In this document: piece by piece, positions 1-6,021 of the stretch | Numbering within the stretch: position 1 is the first letter of the stretch | Layout of the letters: every line of letters starts with the position of its first letter | NCBI GenBank assembly: GCA_964427655.1 | Contig: CAYRWE010000156.1 | Span: forward strand, 1-11,799 | DNA from: CAVQNQ01 sp964427655 | GTDB lineage: Bacteria > Acidobacteriota > Terriglobia > Bryobacterales > Bryobacteraceae | Direction: 5' to 3' | DNA: 11,799 nucleotides | The notes under the pieces: model-generated | The model's database searches: none | Told to the model about the DNA's origin: nothing | The model's input: only the letters and a program-made list of their open reading frames with translations | Translations under genes and position numbers: made by a program

Positions 1-726
1 TTTTTCAAGCCCGCCAGCAGCATCTACGATAACGGCACCCAGACCTCCAGCATTCTCCCGCTCTCCTTCGACATGGTTCCGGCCGAGTACCGCGCCGCGG
101 TGGTCAAGAGCCTGGTCGATCGCATCTCTGCCGAGAGCCACGGCCACGTGGGCACCGGCCTGGTGGGAGCCCAGTGGCTCATGCGCACCCTTTCCGACAA
201 CGGGCACGCCGATGTTGCGTATCAGATCGCCACGCAGAAGACCTATCCCGGCTGGGGCTACATGGCCGAGCGCGGCGCCACCACCATCTGGGAACTCTGG
301 AACGGCGACACGGCCGATCCCGCCATGAACTCCGGCAATCACGTCATGCAGATCGGAGATCTGGCGGTGTGGATGTACGAATACCTGGCCGGCATCCGTT
401 CCGATCCCCAAGCTCCCGGCTTCCGCCACGCGATCATCCGTCCCTATCCGGCGGGCGACCTGACCTTCGTCAAGGCGTCCCACAAGACGCCCTACGGCAC
501 GATCCTCTCTTCGTGGAAGCGCGCGGGCGGCGTCTTCACCCTGGATGTCGCGATTCCCGCCAACACCACCGCGACCGTCTGGGTCCCGGCCAAGGATGCC
601 GGCGCCGTGACCGAATCGGGGAGTCCGGTTTCCGCCGCCAAGGGCGTGAAGTTCCTGCGCAGTGAAGCCGGCGCGGCGGTGTTCGAAATCGAATCCGGCG
701 CCTATTCGTTCCACGCCGCGCAGTAG
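1..726 (+). CDS. Alpha-L-rhamnosidase (GH78-like), C-terminal part; 5' end outside window
   Basis: The frame is open from the first base, so the gene begins upstream; 241 residues are visible. It resembles the end of glycoside hydrolase family 78 enzymes, which remove terminal alpha-L-rhamnose from plant and microbial glycans by an inverting mechanism. The visible part starts inside the (alpha/alpha)6-barrel. The stretch GATTIWELW (residues about 92-100 of the visible part), followed by MNSGNHVMQIGDLAVWMYEY and LAGI, is the hallmark of the end of that barrel; the Glu of WELW lies where the family's general base is expected. The last 100 or so residues form a beta-rich domain (HAIIRPYP, SSWKRAGGVFTLDVAIPANT), as in the family's C-terminal beta-sandwich. 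Secretion cannot be judged without the N-terminus. No clear terminator follows. The family call is firm; substrate is inference. Confidence 0.88.
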   Translation, partial: FFKPASSIYDNGTQTSSILPLSFDMVPAEYRAAVVKSLVDRISAESHGHVGTGLVGAQWLMRTLSDNGHADVAYQIATQKTYPGWGYMAERGATTIWELWNGDTADPAMNSGNHVMQIGDLAVWMYEYLAGIRSDPQAPGFRHAIIRPYPAGDLTFVKASHKTPYGTILSSWKRAGGVFTLDVAIPANTTATVWVPAKDAGAVTESGSPVSAAKGVKFLRSEAGAAVFEIESGAYSFHAAQ

Positions 727-917
727 GCCTTTCGCTTGTCAAGTTGAACTTCGGCGTGAAGCGCGACAAACGCGATTCCGCGCTGGTTCTCGCGCAATCC
801 ATCGATCTGTGCAACACGCCACAATTCGGAGCCCTGGTGCCTCGCTTTGCGATTTCGGCATGATTACGAACACCCTGAAGGACGGACATGCGCTCCGCCT
901 CACGGCCACCTTCGAGC

Positions 918-946
918 TCGAGAAGCTACTGCGCGGAACTTATGAT
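918..946 (+). promoter_or_regulatory. Candidate sigma-70 promoter for DUF3300-DUF2950
   Basis: TCGAGA (918-923, 4 of 6 to TTGACA) is 17 nt from TATGAT (941-946, 5 of 6 to TATAAT). A second AT-rich hexamer TATAAC lies at 953-958. A start near 953 would give a leader of about 150 nt before the GTG at 1106. This is a consensus match by eye only. Confidence 0.25.
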
Positions 947-971
947 AAATACTATAACTGAGCGATAGGTC

Positions 972-988
972 CGGCATTCGAAGTGCCG
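972..988 (+). repeat. Short hairpin in the presumed DUF3300 leader
   Basis: CGGCA (972-976) pairs with TGCCG (984-988) around a 7-nt loop that contains the palindrome TTCGAA. It is small and lies downstream of the candidate promoter, so it may be a leader hairpin. It has no T-tract and no known function. Confidence 0.25.
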
Positions 989-1092
989 TAAGTTGGGGTA
1001 GAGCCAGACCTGAGCTGCTGCGGCCGTCCCAGAGCAACTGCTACCTTTCCCAACCGGCCATGGGGCGGCCGCTCTCAAGATTCGTCTCCATG

Positions 1093-1099
1093 AAGGGAG
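1093..1099 (+). promoter_or_regulatory. Ribosome binding site that sets the GTG start of the DUF3300 gene
   Basis: AAGGGAG ends 6 nt before GTG at 1106. It supports this start, and the resulting protein begins with a proper signal peptide. Confidence 0.55.
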
Positions 1100-1105
1100 A
1101 ATACA

Positions 1106-2299
1106 GTGGTTACTCCGCCGCGCCCTTCCGAAAACCGTTTTGGCGCCGTGCTTTTGATTACTTTGTTCCTTATTTGCGCGACTGCCGGGTACTCTCAAGA
1201 GAGCGCCCCGCCTTCTCCGCAGAGTGCCGCCCCCCCGAATGCTCAAGCTCCTCCTCAGCAAGCCGGCGAGCCCTTGCCGCCACAGCAGCTTGACGATCTG
1301 GTGGCGCCCATCGCGCTGTATCCAGATCCCTTAGTTGCTCAGGTGCTGGCCGCCTCTACTTACCCGATGGAGATTGCCGAAGCCGAACAATGGGTACGCG
1401 ATCATCCTAAGTGGAAGCCATCCAAACTGATGGACGAGGCGAAGAAACAGAACTGGGATCCCAGCGTTCAAGGGCTGGTGGCTTTTCCGGAGGTGCTCGC
1501 CCGCCTGGCGCAAAATATGAGCTGGACCACGCAGCTTGGTAACGCCTTCCTGGCGCGGCAGGCGGACGTGATGGAGGCGGTCCAGCGTATGCGGTCTCAG
1601 GCGCAGTCGAAAGGCGTGCTCCGTTCCACACCTCAGGAAACTGTAAGTTCCGAAACCCAGAACGGGCAGGCGGCCATTACTATCCAGCCCGCTAACCCGG
1701 ATGTCTGGTATGTACCGAATTACAACCCCGCATATGTGTGGGGACCGCCGGTCTGGGGAGCCTACCCAGCATTGTATTATCCGGGTATCGATGTGGGCTT
1801 CGGCTGGTTTCCCGGAATCGACGTGGGCCTGTTCTTCGGCGGCTGGGGCGGCTGGGGTTGGGGCGGCTGGGGCTGGTTTCCGAATTGGTATGCCGGCAAT
1901 ATCTTCCTGGACCATTCCTTTTTTCATCGTTACGGCTTCCGGGATTACGGAGGCCGCTTGGGTAACTCGGTCTGGATGCACGATCCCGCACACCGTCTTG
2001 GGGTTCCCTATGCGAATCGCGAGGTGGCGAGCCGTTTTGGACGTGCCGGCGGAGCCGGCGCGGGAGCCGACCGGTTCGCCGGCGCCCGCTCGGAGGCCCT
2101 CGGGCGCCGAGAGGCCGGTGCCGGGCAGCGCTTCGGAAGCCCCGGCTTCGAGCAGCGAGGTTTCAACGGGAATCACAGCGTCTTCGGCGGTTATCACAAT
2201 GGCGGAGCCGCGCGTATGCAAAGCGACCGCGGCTTCTCCAGCATGGGCGCGGGCCGCATCGGCGGCGGTGGATTCGGCGGCGGCGGGGGGAGGCGTTAG
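1106..2299 (+). CDS. DUF3300 family exported protein
   Basis: The 397-residue protein is of unknown function. It starts at GTG with a good ribosome binding site. Residues 12-31 are a hydrophobic signal sequence ending in ATAGYSQ, so it is probably exported. A Pro/Gln-rich linker (about 33-60) precedes the DUF3300 core (about 60-240), recognisable from LDDLVAPIALYPDPLVAQVL (62-81) and the aromatic motif YVPNYNPAYVWG (202-213). A Gly/Trp-rich stretch (about 229-258) includes an imperfect repeat of PGIDVG. The rest (about 300-397) is low-complexity, rich in Gly, Arg and Phe, and ends GGGGGRR; it is probably disordered. The DUF2950 gene starts 3 nt after the stop, and these two families are often neighbours, which suggests a shared envelope role. 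The family call is firm; function is unknown. Confidence 0.92.
   Translation: MVTPPRPSENRFGAVLLITLFLICATAGYSQESAPPSPQSAAPPNAQAPPQQAGEPLPPQQLDDLVAPIALYPDPLVAQVLAASTYPMEIAEAEQWVRDHPKWKPSKLMDEAKKQNWDPSVQGLVAFPEVLARLAQNMSWTTQLGNAFLARQADVMEAVQRMRSQAQSKGVLRSTPQETVSSETQNGQAAITIQPANPDVWYVPNYNPAYVWGPPVWGAYPALYYPGIDVGFGWFPGIDVGLFFGGWGGWGWGGWGWFPNWYAGNIFLDHSFFHRYGFRDYGGRLGNSVWMHDPAHRLGVPYANREVASRFGRAGGAGAGADRFAGARSEALGRREAGAGQRFGSPGFEQRGFNGNHSVFGGYHNGGAARMQSDRGFSSMGAGRIGGGGFGGGGGRR
1841..1876 (+). repeat. Short tandem repeats encoding the Gly/Trp-rich segment of DUF3300
   Basis: Units of GGCTGGG or close variants (GGTTGGG) recur through 1841-1876 and encode alternating Gly and Trp. Upstream, about 1785-1832, an imperfect direct repeat encodes PGIDVG twice. 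Such runs expand and contract easily, so length variation between strains is plausible. Confidence 0.6.
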
Positions 2300-2302
2300 A
2301 AC

Positions 2303-3193
2303 ATGAATTCGAAACTCTATATCGTTTGCGCGGCGGCGATAGCTTCGGCCGCCCCGGCGCTCGCTCAGGAGCGCTTCGATTCCGCCGAGGCCGCCGCACA
2401 GGCGGTCATCGTGGCGGCGGAGCACCACGATTCCGCGCGGCTGGCGGCCATCCTCGGCCCGCAGGCGGGAGCGATTCTAACGTGCGGCAATGCCGAGCAG
2501 GACAAGGCCGAACAGACCGAATTCGCGAGCCTGGCGCGAGCCAACCACCGGCTGGAGATTTCGCGCTTGAACCCGAACCGGGTAGTGCTGGCCATCGGCG
2601 ACGAAGATTGGCCGTTTCCGGTGCCCATCGTCCGCGCGAACGGAAAGTGGAGCTTCGACGCGTCTCAAACGCCGGTCGAGATGGGCGCGCGGAAGATCGG
2701 CGCGGATGAGCTCGACGCCATCGAGATTTGTCACGGGTACGTGGACGCCCAGCTCGCGTATGCTTCCGAGGATCGCGACAAAGACGGTTTGCTCGAATAC
2801 TCTCCCCACCTGATGAGCAAGCCAGGGCAGCAGAATGGGTTGTATTGGCAAGGCGCCAGCCAGCCGCTCATTCCCGCGGGTCTCGCCCAGGCCGAATGGA
2901 CCGGCCCGCAGAAGGGCACGGCCAAGCCCTACCACGGATATTACTTCCGCGTTCTCGATGCGCAAGGCTCGAATGCGCCCGAGGGTGCGCACAATTACGT
3001 GGTCAAAGACAAGATGATCGGCGGGTTCGCCCTTTTGGCGTGGCCGGCCGAATATGGAGTAACCGGCATTCACACCTTCATCGTGAATCAGGATGGGGTG
3101 GTCTACCAAAAAGACATCGAGCCTGTTGCCGGCAAGCCGTTCCCTTCGTTAACCCGCTTCGACCCCGATAGCTCCTGGACGCCCGTAGAGTAG
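2303..3193 (+). CDS. DUF2950 family exported protein
   Basis: The 296-residue protein belongs to the DUF2950 family, whose biochemical role is unknown. Residues 1-21 form a signal peptide ending in APALA, so it is likely periplasmic or secreted. Family landmarks are DEDWPFPVPIV-like (100-110), DRDKDGLLEYS (157-167), PGQQNGLYW (174-182), KPYHGYYFRVL (208-218) and GFALLAWPAEYG (241-252), followed by HTFIVNQDGVVYQKD (257-271). DRDKDG resembles a Ca2+-binding loop, which is inference. The start ATG is 3 nt after the DUF3300 stop and is served by the GGGGGAGG that ends the upstream gene, so the two are surely co-transcribed and probably translationally coupled. The length is normal and nothing appears broken. 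Confidence 0.93.
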   Translation: MNSKLYIVCAAAIASAAPALAQERFDSAEAAAQAVIVAAEHHDSARLAAILGPQAGAILTCGNAEQDKAEQTEFASLARANHRLEISRLNPNRVVLAIGDEDWPFPVPIVRANGKWSFDASQTPVEMGARKIGADELDAIEICHGYVDAQLAYASEDRDKDGLLEYSPHLMSKPGQQNGLYWQGASQPLIPAGLAQAEWTGPQKGTAKPYHGYYFRVLDAQGSNAPEGAHNYVVKDKMIGGFALLAWPAEYGVTGIHTFIVNQDGVVYQKDIEPVAGKPFPSLTRFDPDSSWTPVE

Positions 3194-3196
3194 GTG

Positions 3197-3216
3197 GGGC
3201 ACGCTTTAGCCTGCCC
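3197..3216 (+). terminator. Imperfect hairpin after the DUF2950 stop, between convergent genes
   Basis: GGGCA (3197-3201) pairs with TGCCC (3212-3216); inside, after one C-C mismatch, GC pairs with GC around a TTTA loop. It begins 3 nt after the DUF2950 stop and lies in the 84-nt gap between converging genes. There is no T-run on either side, so if it terminates transcription it is not a classical intrinsic terminator. It could instead be a dispersed intergenic palindrome. Confidence 0.4.
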
Positions 3217-3277
3217 ATCGAGAAAATCGCCGTACTTCCAGCGGCCACTTCCGCGCTTGTCTCGGCCACGTTTGATC

Positions 3278-4276
3278 TCACTGTAGGGCCGGCCGCAAAA
3301 CCCCGTAGCCGATCTGCCCGTTCAGGTTCTCATCCGGCGACGCTCTATCGCCCCCGCCGAACCAGACGCGCACGACGCCCTCTTCCACCAGCACGCTGGC
3401 ATCGCACAGCACCTTCGAATCCCAAGCGTCGCCGCCGCCGAATACCGCGGGCTGCTTCCGCCAGTGAACGCCATCGAGCGAGCGCGCCAGCCCCAGGCGG
3501 CGGTTCTCGGCCCGGTCGCGGCCGGTGTAGAGCATCCAGTAGAAGCCCTCGGAATTCCACACCGCCGGCTCGCCCAGGCCGTTCTCGTCAAAGGCGCCGG
3601 CGTCGCCCAGATCCAGCACGGGATTCGAGCGCAGCTTCTCCCAGCGGATGCCGTCGCGCGAGCGCGCCGCTCCCAGGCGCTGCCGCCCGGCGCGGTCCTG
3701 TCCCAGGTAGTAGAGATAGAAATACGGCTCGATCCGCAGCACCCAGGGGTCGGCCACCGCGCGCTCGTCCCAGCTCATGTAAGGGCCGGCATCCAGAACG
3801 GGCTGCGGTTCTTTGCGCCACGCACTCCCGGCGTCCGAACCCACGGAGCGCGCCAGCCCCACGCGCGGCGCGCCCTTCGGCCCAGCCTGGTACCAATACC
3901 AGAAGCGCCCGTCGTAGAACAGTGCCGAACCGTTGGCGGCGATGTAAGAGCCTTCCCAGGTGCCCGCAACGGGCGCCAGCACCACCCCCAGCTTGCGCCA
4001 TGCCAGGCCATCTTTGGAGACCGCCGCGCCGGTGCTCCACGTGCGGCCGTCGAATCCGGAGTAGAGGTTCAGCAGGCCTCCGCGGCGCACCACCGATGGG
4101 TTCAGGACGTCGCGCGAATCGAAGCCCGGGCCGCGTCCCAGAACCGGCCCCGGGCGCACCTCCCACTCGAAGCCCGCGCGCGGGTTTCCTCCGGCGGCCG
4201 CCGGAAGCGTGAAATCGCCATACCGCGCGCACCCCGCCAGCAACAGCGCAGCCGAGGCCAGCCAGGCGGATTTCAT
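3278..4276 (-). CDS. Lipoprotein with a glycosidase-like five-bladed beta-propeller
   Basis: The 332-residue protein starts MKSAWLASAALLLAGC, a lipoprotein signal with lipobox LAGC and acylated Cys16, so it should be membrane anchored outside the cytoplasm. The rest resembles the five-bladed propeller of the GH43/GH32/GH130 superfamily. An Asp-box-like S-x-DG-x-x-W unit recurs at about 87-93 (SKDGLAW), 206-212 (SRDGIRW) and 266-272 (SLDGVHW), with a variant at 143-153. Acidic motifs RDVLNPSVV (55-63), VADPWVL (174-180) and GEPAVW (235-240) sit where such enzymes keep catalytic acids, but whether it hydrolyses glycans or only binds them is unknown. Its ATG overlaps the kinase stop by 4 nt (ATGA), with no ribosome binding site of its own, so translation is probably coupled. 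Confidence 0.75.
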   Translation of the reverse strand: MKSAWLASAALLLAGCARYGDFTLPAAAGGNPRAGFEWEVRPGPVLGRGPGFDSRDVLNPSVVRRGGLLNLYSGFDGRTWSTGAAVSKDGLAWRKLGVVLAPVAGTWEGSYIAANGSALFYDGRFWYWYQAGPKGAPRVGLARSVGSDAGSAWRKEPQPVLDAGPYMSWDERAVADPWVLRIEPYFYLYYLGQDRAGRQRLGAARSRDGIRWEKLRSNPVLDLGDAGAFDENGLGEPAVWNSEGFYWMLYTGRDRAENRRLGLARSLDGVHWRKQPAVFGGGDAWDSKVLCDASVLVEEGVVRVWFGGGDRASPDENLNGQIGYGVLRPALQ

Positions 4277-5424
4277 TGCAGCGGGATGCGGAACTTCAGC
4301 CCCGCTCCGCGCCCCGGCCGCGAATCCAGCAGCATGTCGGCGTTCAGCGTGCGCGCGCGCCGCTTCAAACTGGCCGGACCCAGGCGCAGCATCTCCAGTT
4401 CTTCCAGCGTGTAGCTGCCCGCGAAGTTGAAGCCGTGCCCGTTGTCGTCCACCGAAATTTCGAGGCCGCGGTCGGTCTTCTCCAGCGCCACCGCCACGCG
4501 CGTAGCCCCGGCATGTTTCTGGACGTTGTGCAGGGATTCGCGGACCATCTGCAAGACTTCCGACGTCATCTCCTGCGGCAAGCCCACCGGCGTGCCCGCG
4601 CCCATGAACGTGACCGGAATGCCGCTTTCTTTCTGGAAGCTCTCGGCCGCGCGGCGGACCGCCACCGCCAGGTTCGAGCCATCCACATCCACTGGGCGCA
4701 TGCTATGCAGAAACACCCGCAGGTCACGCACCTGCGTCTGCGCCAGGCTCTGCAGTTCCTGCAAGTCCTGCATTCCCGCCTGCGCATCGCGGCCCAGCAG
4801 TTTGCGCAGAATCTCCAGGCGCATCTGCAGGCTGATGAAGCTTTGCAGCGGCCCATCGTGGAAATCCGAGGCGATCCGCAGACGCTCCGATTCGCGCGCC
4901 TTATCGGCCGCCTCCAGCGCTTCCTTGCGCTGGCTTTCGGCGGTTTCCAGATCGCGTCCCAGGCGCTTCATGGTCATGGCGAAACCGCAGGCCAGCACGC
5001 CCGCCACCAGCACCGTGCGGTCCAGCAGGCGAACGTTCTCCGAGGTCGAGACCGCGCAGAAAATCCCGCTCACCAGCGCCGTCACCGCCACCTCCACGGG
5101 TCCGAACAGCACCACGGCCTCGGCCAGCAGGTAGAGGAGCAGGAGCGAGGCCAGCCACAGCATCGGGTCGGCCGCGTTGCCGGCGAAAAGCAGGAAATAG
5201 ACCATGTCGCCGAAGAGCGCCAGCAGCGCCAGCGGGCCCTTCTGCCAATGGCTCCGCCCCACCAGCACGATTGCCCAGGCCAGGAAGACCCACTGGAACA
5301 GGTAATAGAGCGAGTTCCACGCCGGCCGCGCATAGAGCGACGTGACCCCCACCGCCGTCGCGACCAGCAGCGCGCGCGCCGTGGCGACATACCTTGACCA
5401 GCCGAATTGGGGCGGGAACAACAC
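4273..5424 (-). CDS. NarL-type sensor histidine kinase (HisKA_3 and HATPase_c), membrane bound
   Basis: The 383-residue kinase has about five or six hydrophobic segments between residues 13 and 152 and no sizeable periplasmic domain, suggesting it senses something in or near the membrane. A coiled region (155-180) leads into the dimerisation/phosphoacceptor domain, with His189 in ERLRIASDFHDGPLQ (180-194), typical of the NarL/DesK-like group. The ATPase domain has the N box RESLHNVQKHAG (295-306, Asn300) and G1 box DDNGHGF (326-332). The usual GLxGM G2 region reads GPASLKRRA (349-357), a divergent version. The start is GTG, 3 nt after the methyltransferase stop, with only a weak GAAGA ribosome binding site. 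No response regulator is present in the window, so its partner is elsewhere. Expected role: autophosphorylation and transfer to a LuxR-family regulator. Confidence 0.9.
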   Translation of the reverse strand: MLFPPQFGWSRYVATARALLVATAVGVTSLYARPAWNSLYYLFQWVFLAWAIVLVGRSHWQKGPLALLALFGDMVYFLLFAGNAADPMLWLASLLLLYLLAEAVVLFGPVEVAVTALVSGIFCAVSTSENVRLLDRTVLVAGVLACGFAMTMKRLGRDLETAESQRKEALEAADKARESERLRIASDFHDGPLQSFISLQMRLEILRKLLGRDAQAGMQDLQELQSLAQTQVRDLRVFLHSMRPVDVDGSNLAVAVRRAAESFQKESGIPVTFMGAGTPVGLPQEMTSEVLQMVRESLHNVQKHAGATRVAVALEKTDRGLEISVDDNGHGFNFAGSYTLEELEMLRLGPASLKRRARTLNADMLLDSRPGRGAGLKFRIPLQ

Positions 5425-5427
5425 GGA

Positions 5428-5970
5428 TTATCTTCTATAGAGGAACAGCGTGCGGCTGCGGCCCTGGCCATCGTCGGCGATATTCACGACTTTCTCCGGC
5501 TTCCAGTTGCCCACTTCGAAATCGTGCGCCACCACCCGTGCGCCCTTCTTCAATTGGCTTTCGAGCAGCGGCTGGACCTTCTCATTCGAGGCCGGCAGGA
5601 GGTACACCGTGATCAGGTCGGCCGAGCTATAGTCCTGCCGCAGCAGATCTCCGTGGATAATTTGCGCGGTGCCTTGCAAGCCCAGCTTGCGGATTGCTGC
5701 GACGCTCTGCCGGAACAGGCCGTTATCCAGTTCCACCCCTATCGCCTGGGCATGGAATTTGCGCGCCGCCATAATCACGATTCGCCCATCGCCCGACCCC
5801 AGGTCGAACATCTTTTCGCCCGCCTTCAGGCCGCCCAGCTTCAGCATCTGCTCGACGATAGATTCCGGCGTGGGGTAATACGGCGCGAGCGTGGCGCTAT
5901 CCTCCGGCTGAGCGTGGAGAATTGCAGTGGCTAGCACGGCCAGGAAACAGGCCCAACGCATACCCCTCAC
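5428..5970 (-). CDS. Class I SAM-dependent methyltransferase with an N-terminal signal-like segment
   Basis: The protein has 180 residues from GTG at 5970; ATG at 5961 (residue 4) is an alternative, and neither has an ideal ribosome binding site. Residues about 5-20 are hydrophobic and end ILHAQPED, like a cleavable signal peptide. YYPTPESIVEQML (31-43) precedes the SAM-binding motif I DLGSGDGR (56-63), the acidic GVELD (78-82) and GDLL (107-110). The order and the following VYLLPASNEKVQPLLESQL-like stretch plus GARVVAHDFEVGNW (143-156) resemble the FAM173/ATPSCKMT lysine methyltransferase group. An exported SAM enzyme is odd, because SAM is cytoplasmic; the segment could be a membrane anchor. 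The gene sits 51 nt downstream of the propeller gene and 3 nt upstream of the kinase. The substrate is unknown. Confidence 0.85.
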   Translation of the reverse strand: MRGMRWACFLAVLATAILHAQPEDSATLAPYYPTPESIVEQMLKLGGLKAGEKMFDLGSGDGRIVIMAARKFHAQAIGVELDNGLFRQSVAAIRKLGLQGTAQIIHGDLLRQDYSSADLITVYLLPASNEKVQPLLESQLKKGARVVAHDFEVGNWKPEKVVNIADDGQGRSRTLFLYRR

Positions 5971-6021
5971 TTTAGCCGACTTCAGCCCTTTTTGCCCGGG
6001 GGACCTTCTCTCCGCACCGGC

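Larger units (their letters stand above)
727..1105. other. 379-nt intergenic region between the rhamnosidase and the DUF3300 gene
   Basis: I see no convincing gene here. A 33-codon plus-strand ORF (860-961) has no ribosome binding site and no recognised family. The right half probably carries the promoter and leader of the DUF3300-DUF2950 unit: an AT-rich patch around 940-958 stands out from GC-rich surroundings, followed by a small hairpin at 972-988. Confidence 0.5.

Noticed and set aside
860..961. Small plus-strand ORF of 33 codons in the intergenic region
   Set aside because: The peptide looks plausible, but there is no ribosome binding site, no family resemblance, and the frame continues an out-of-frame shadow of the rhamnosidase.
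1331..2428. Minus-strand ORF (365 codons) opposite DUF3300 and DUF2950
   Set aside because: It crosses two real plus-strand genes and their junction and has no domain signature.
3464..4414. Plus-strand ORF (316 codons) opposite the propeller lipoprotein
   Set aside because: Arg/Ala-rich shadow of a well-supported minus-strand gene.
4276..5397. Long plus-strand ORF (373 codons) opposite the histidine kinase
   Set aside because: It mirrors the kinase codon pattern in GC-rich DNA, is rich in His, Arg and Gln, has no recognisable domain, and the minus-strand kinase has clear motifs.
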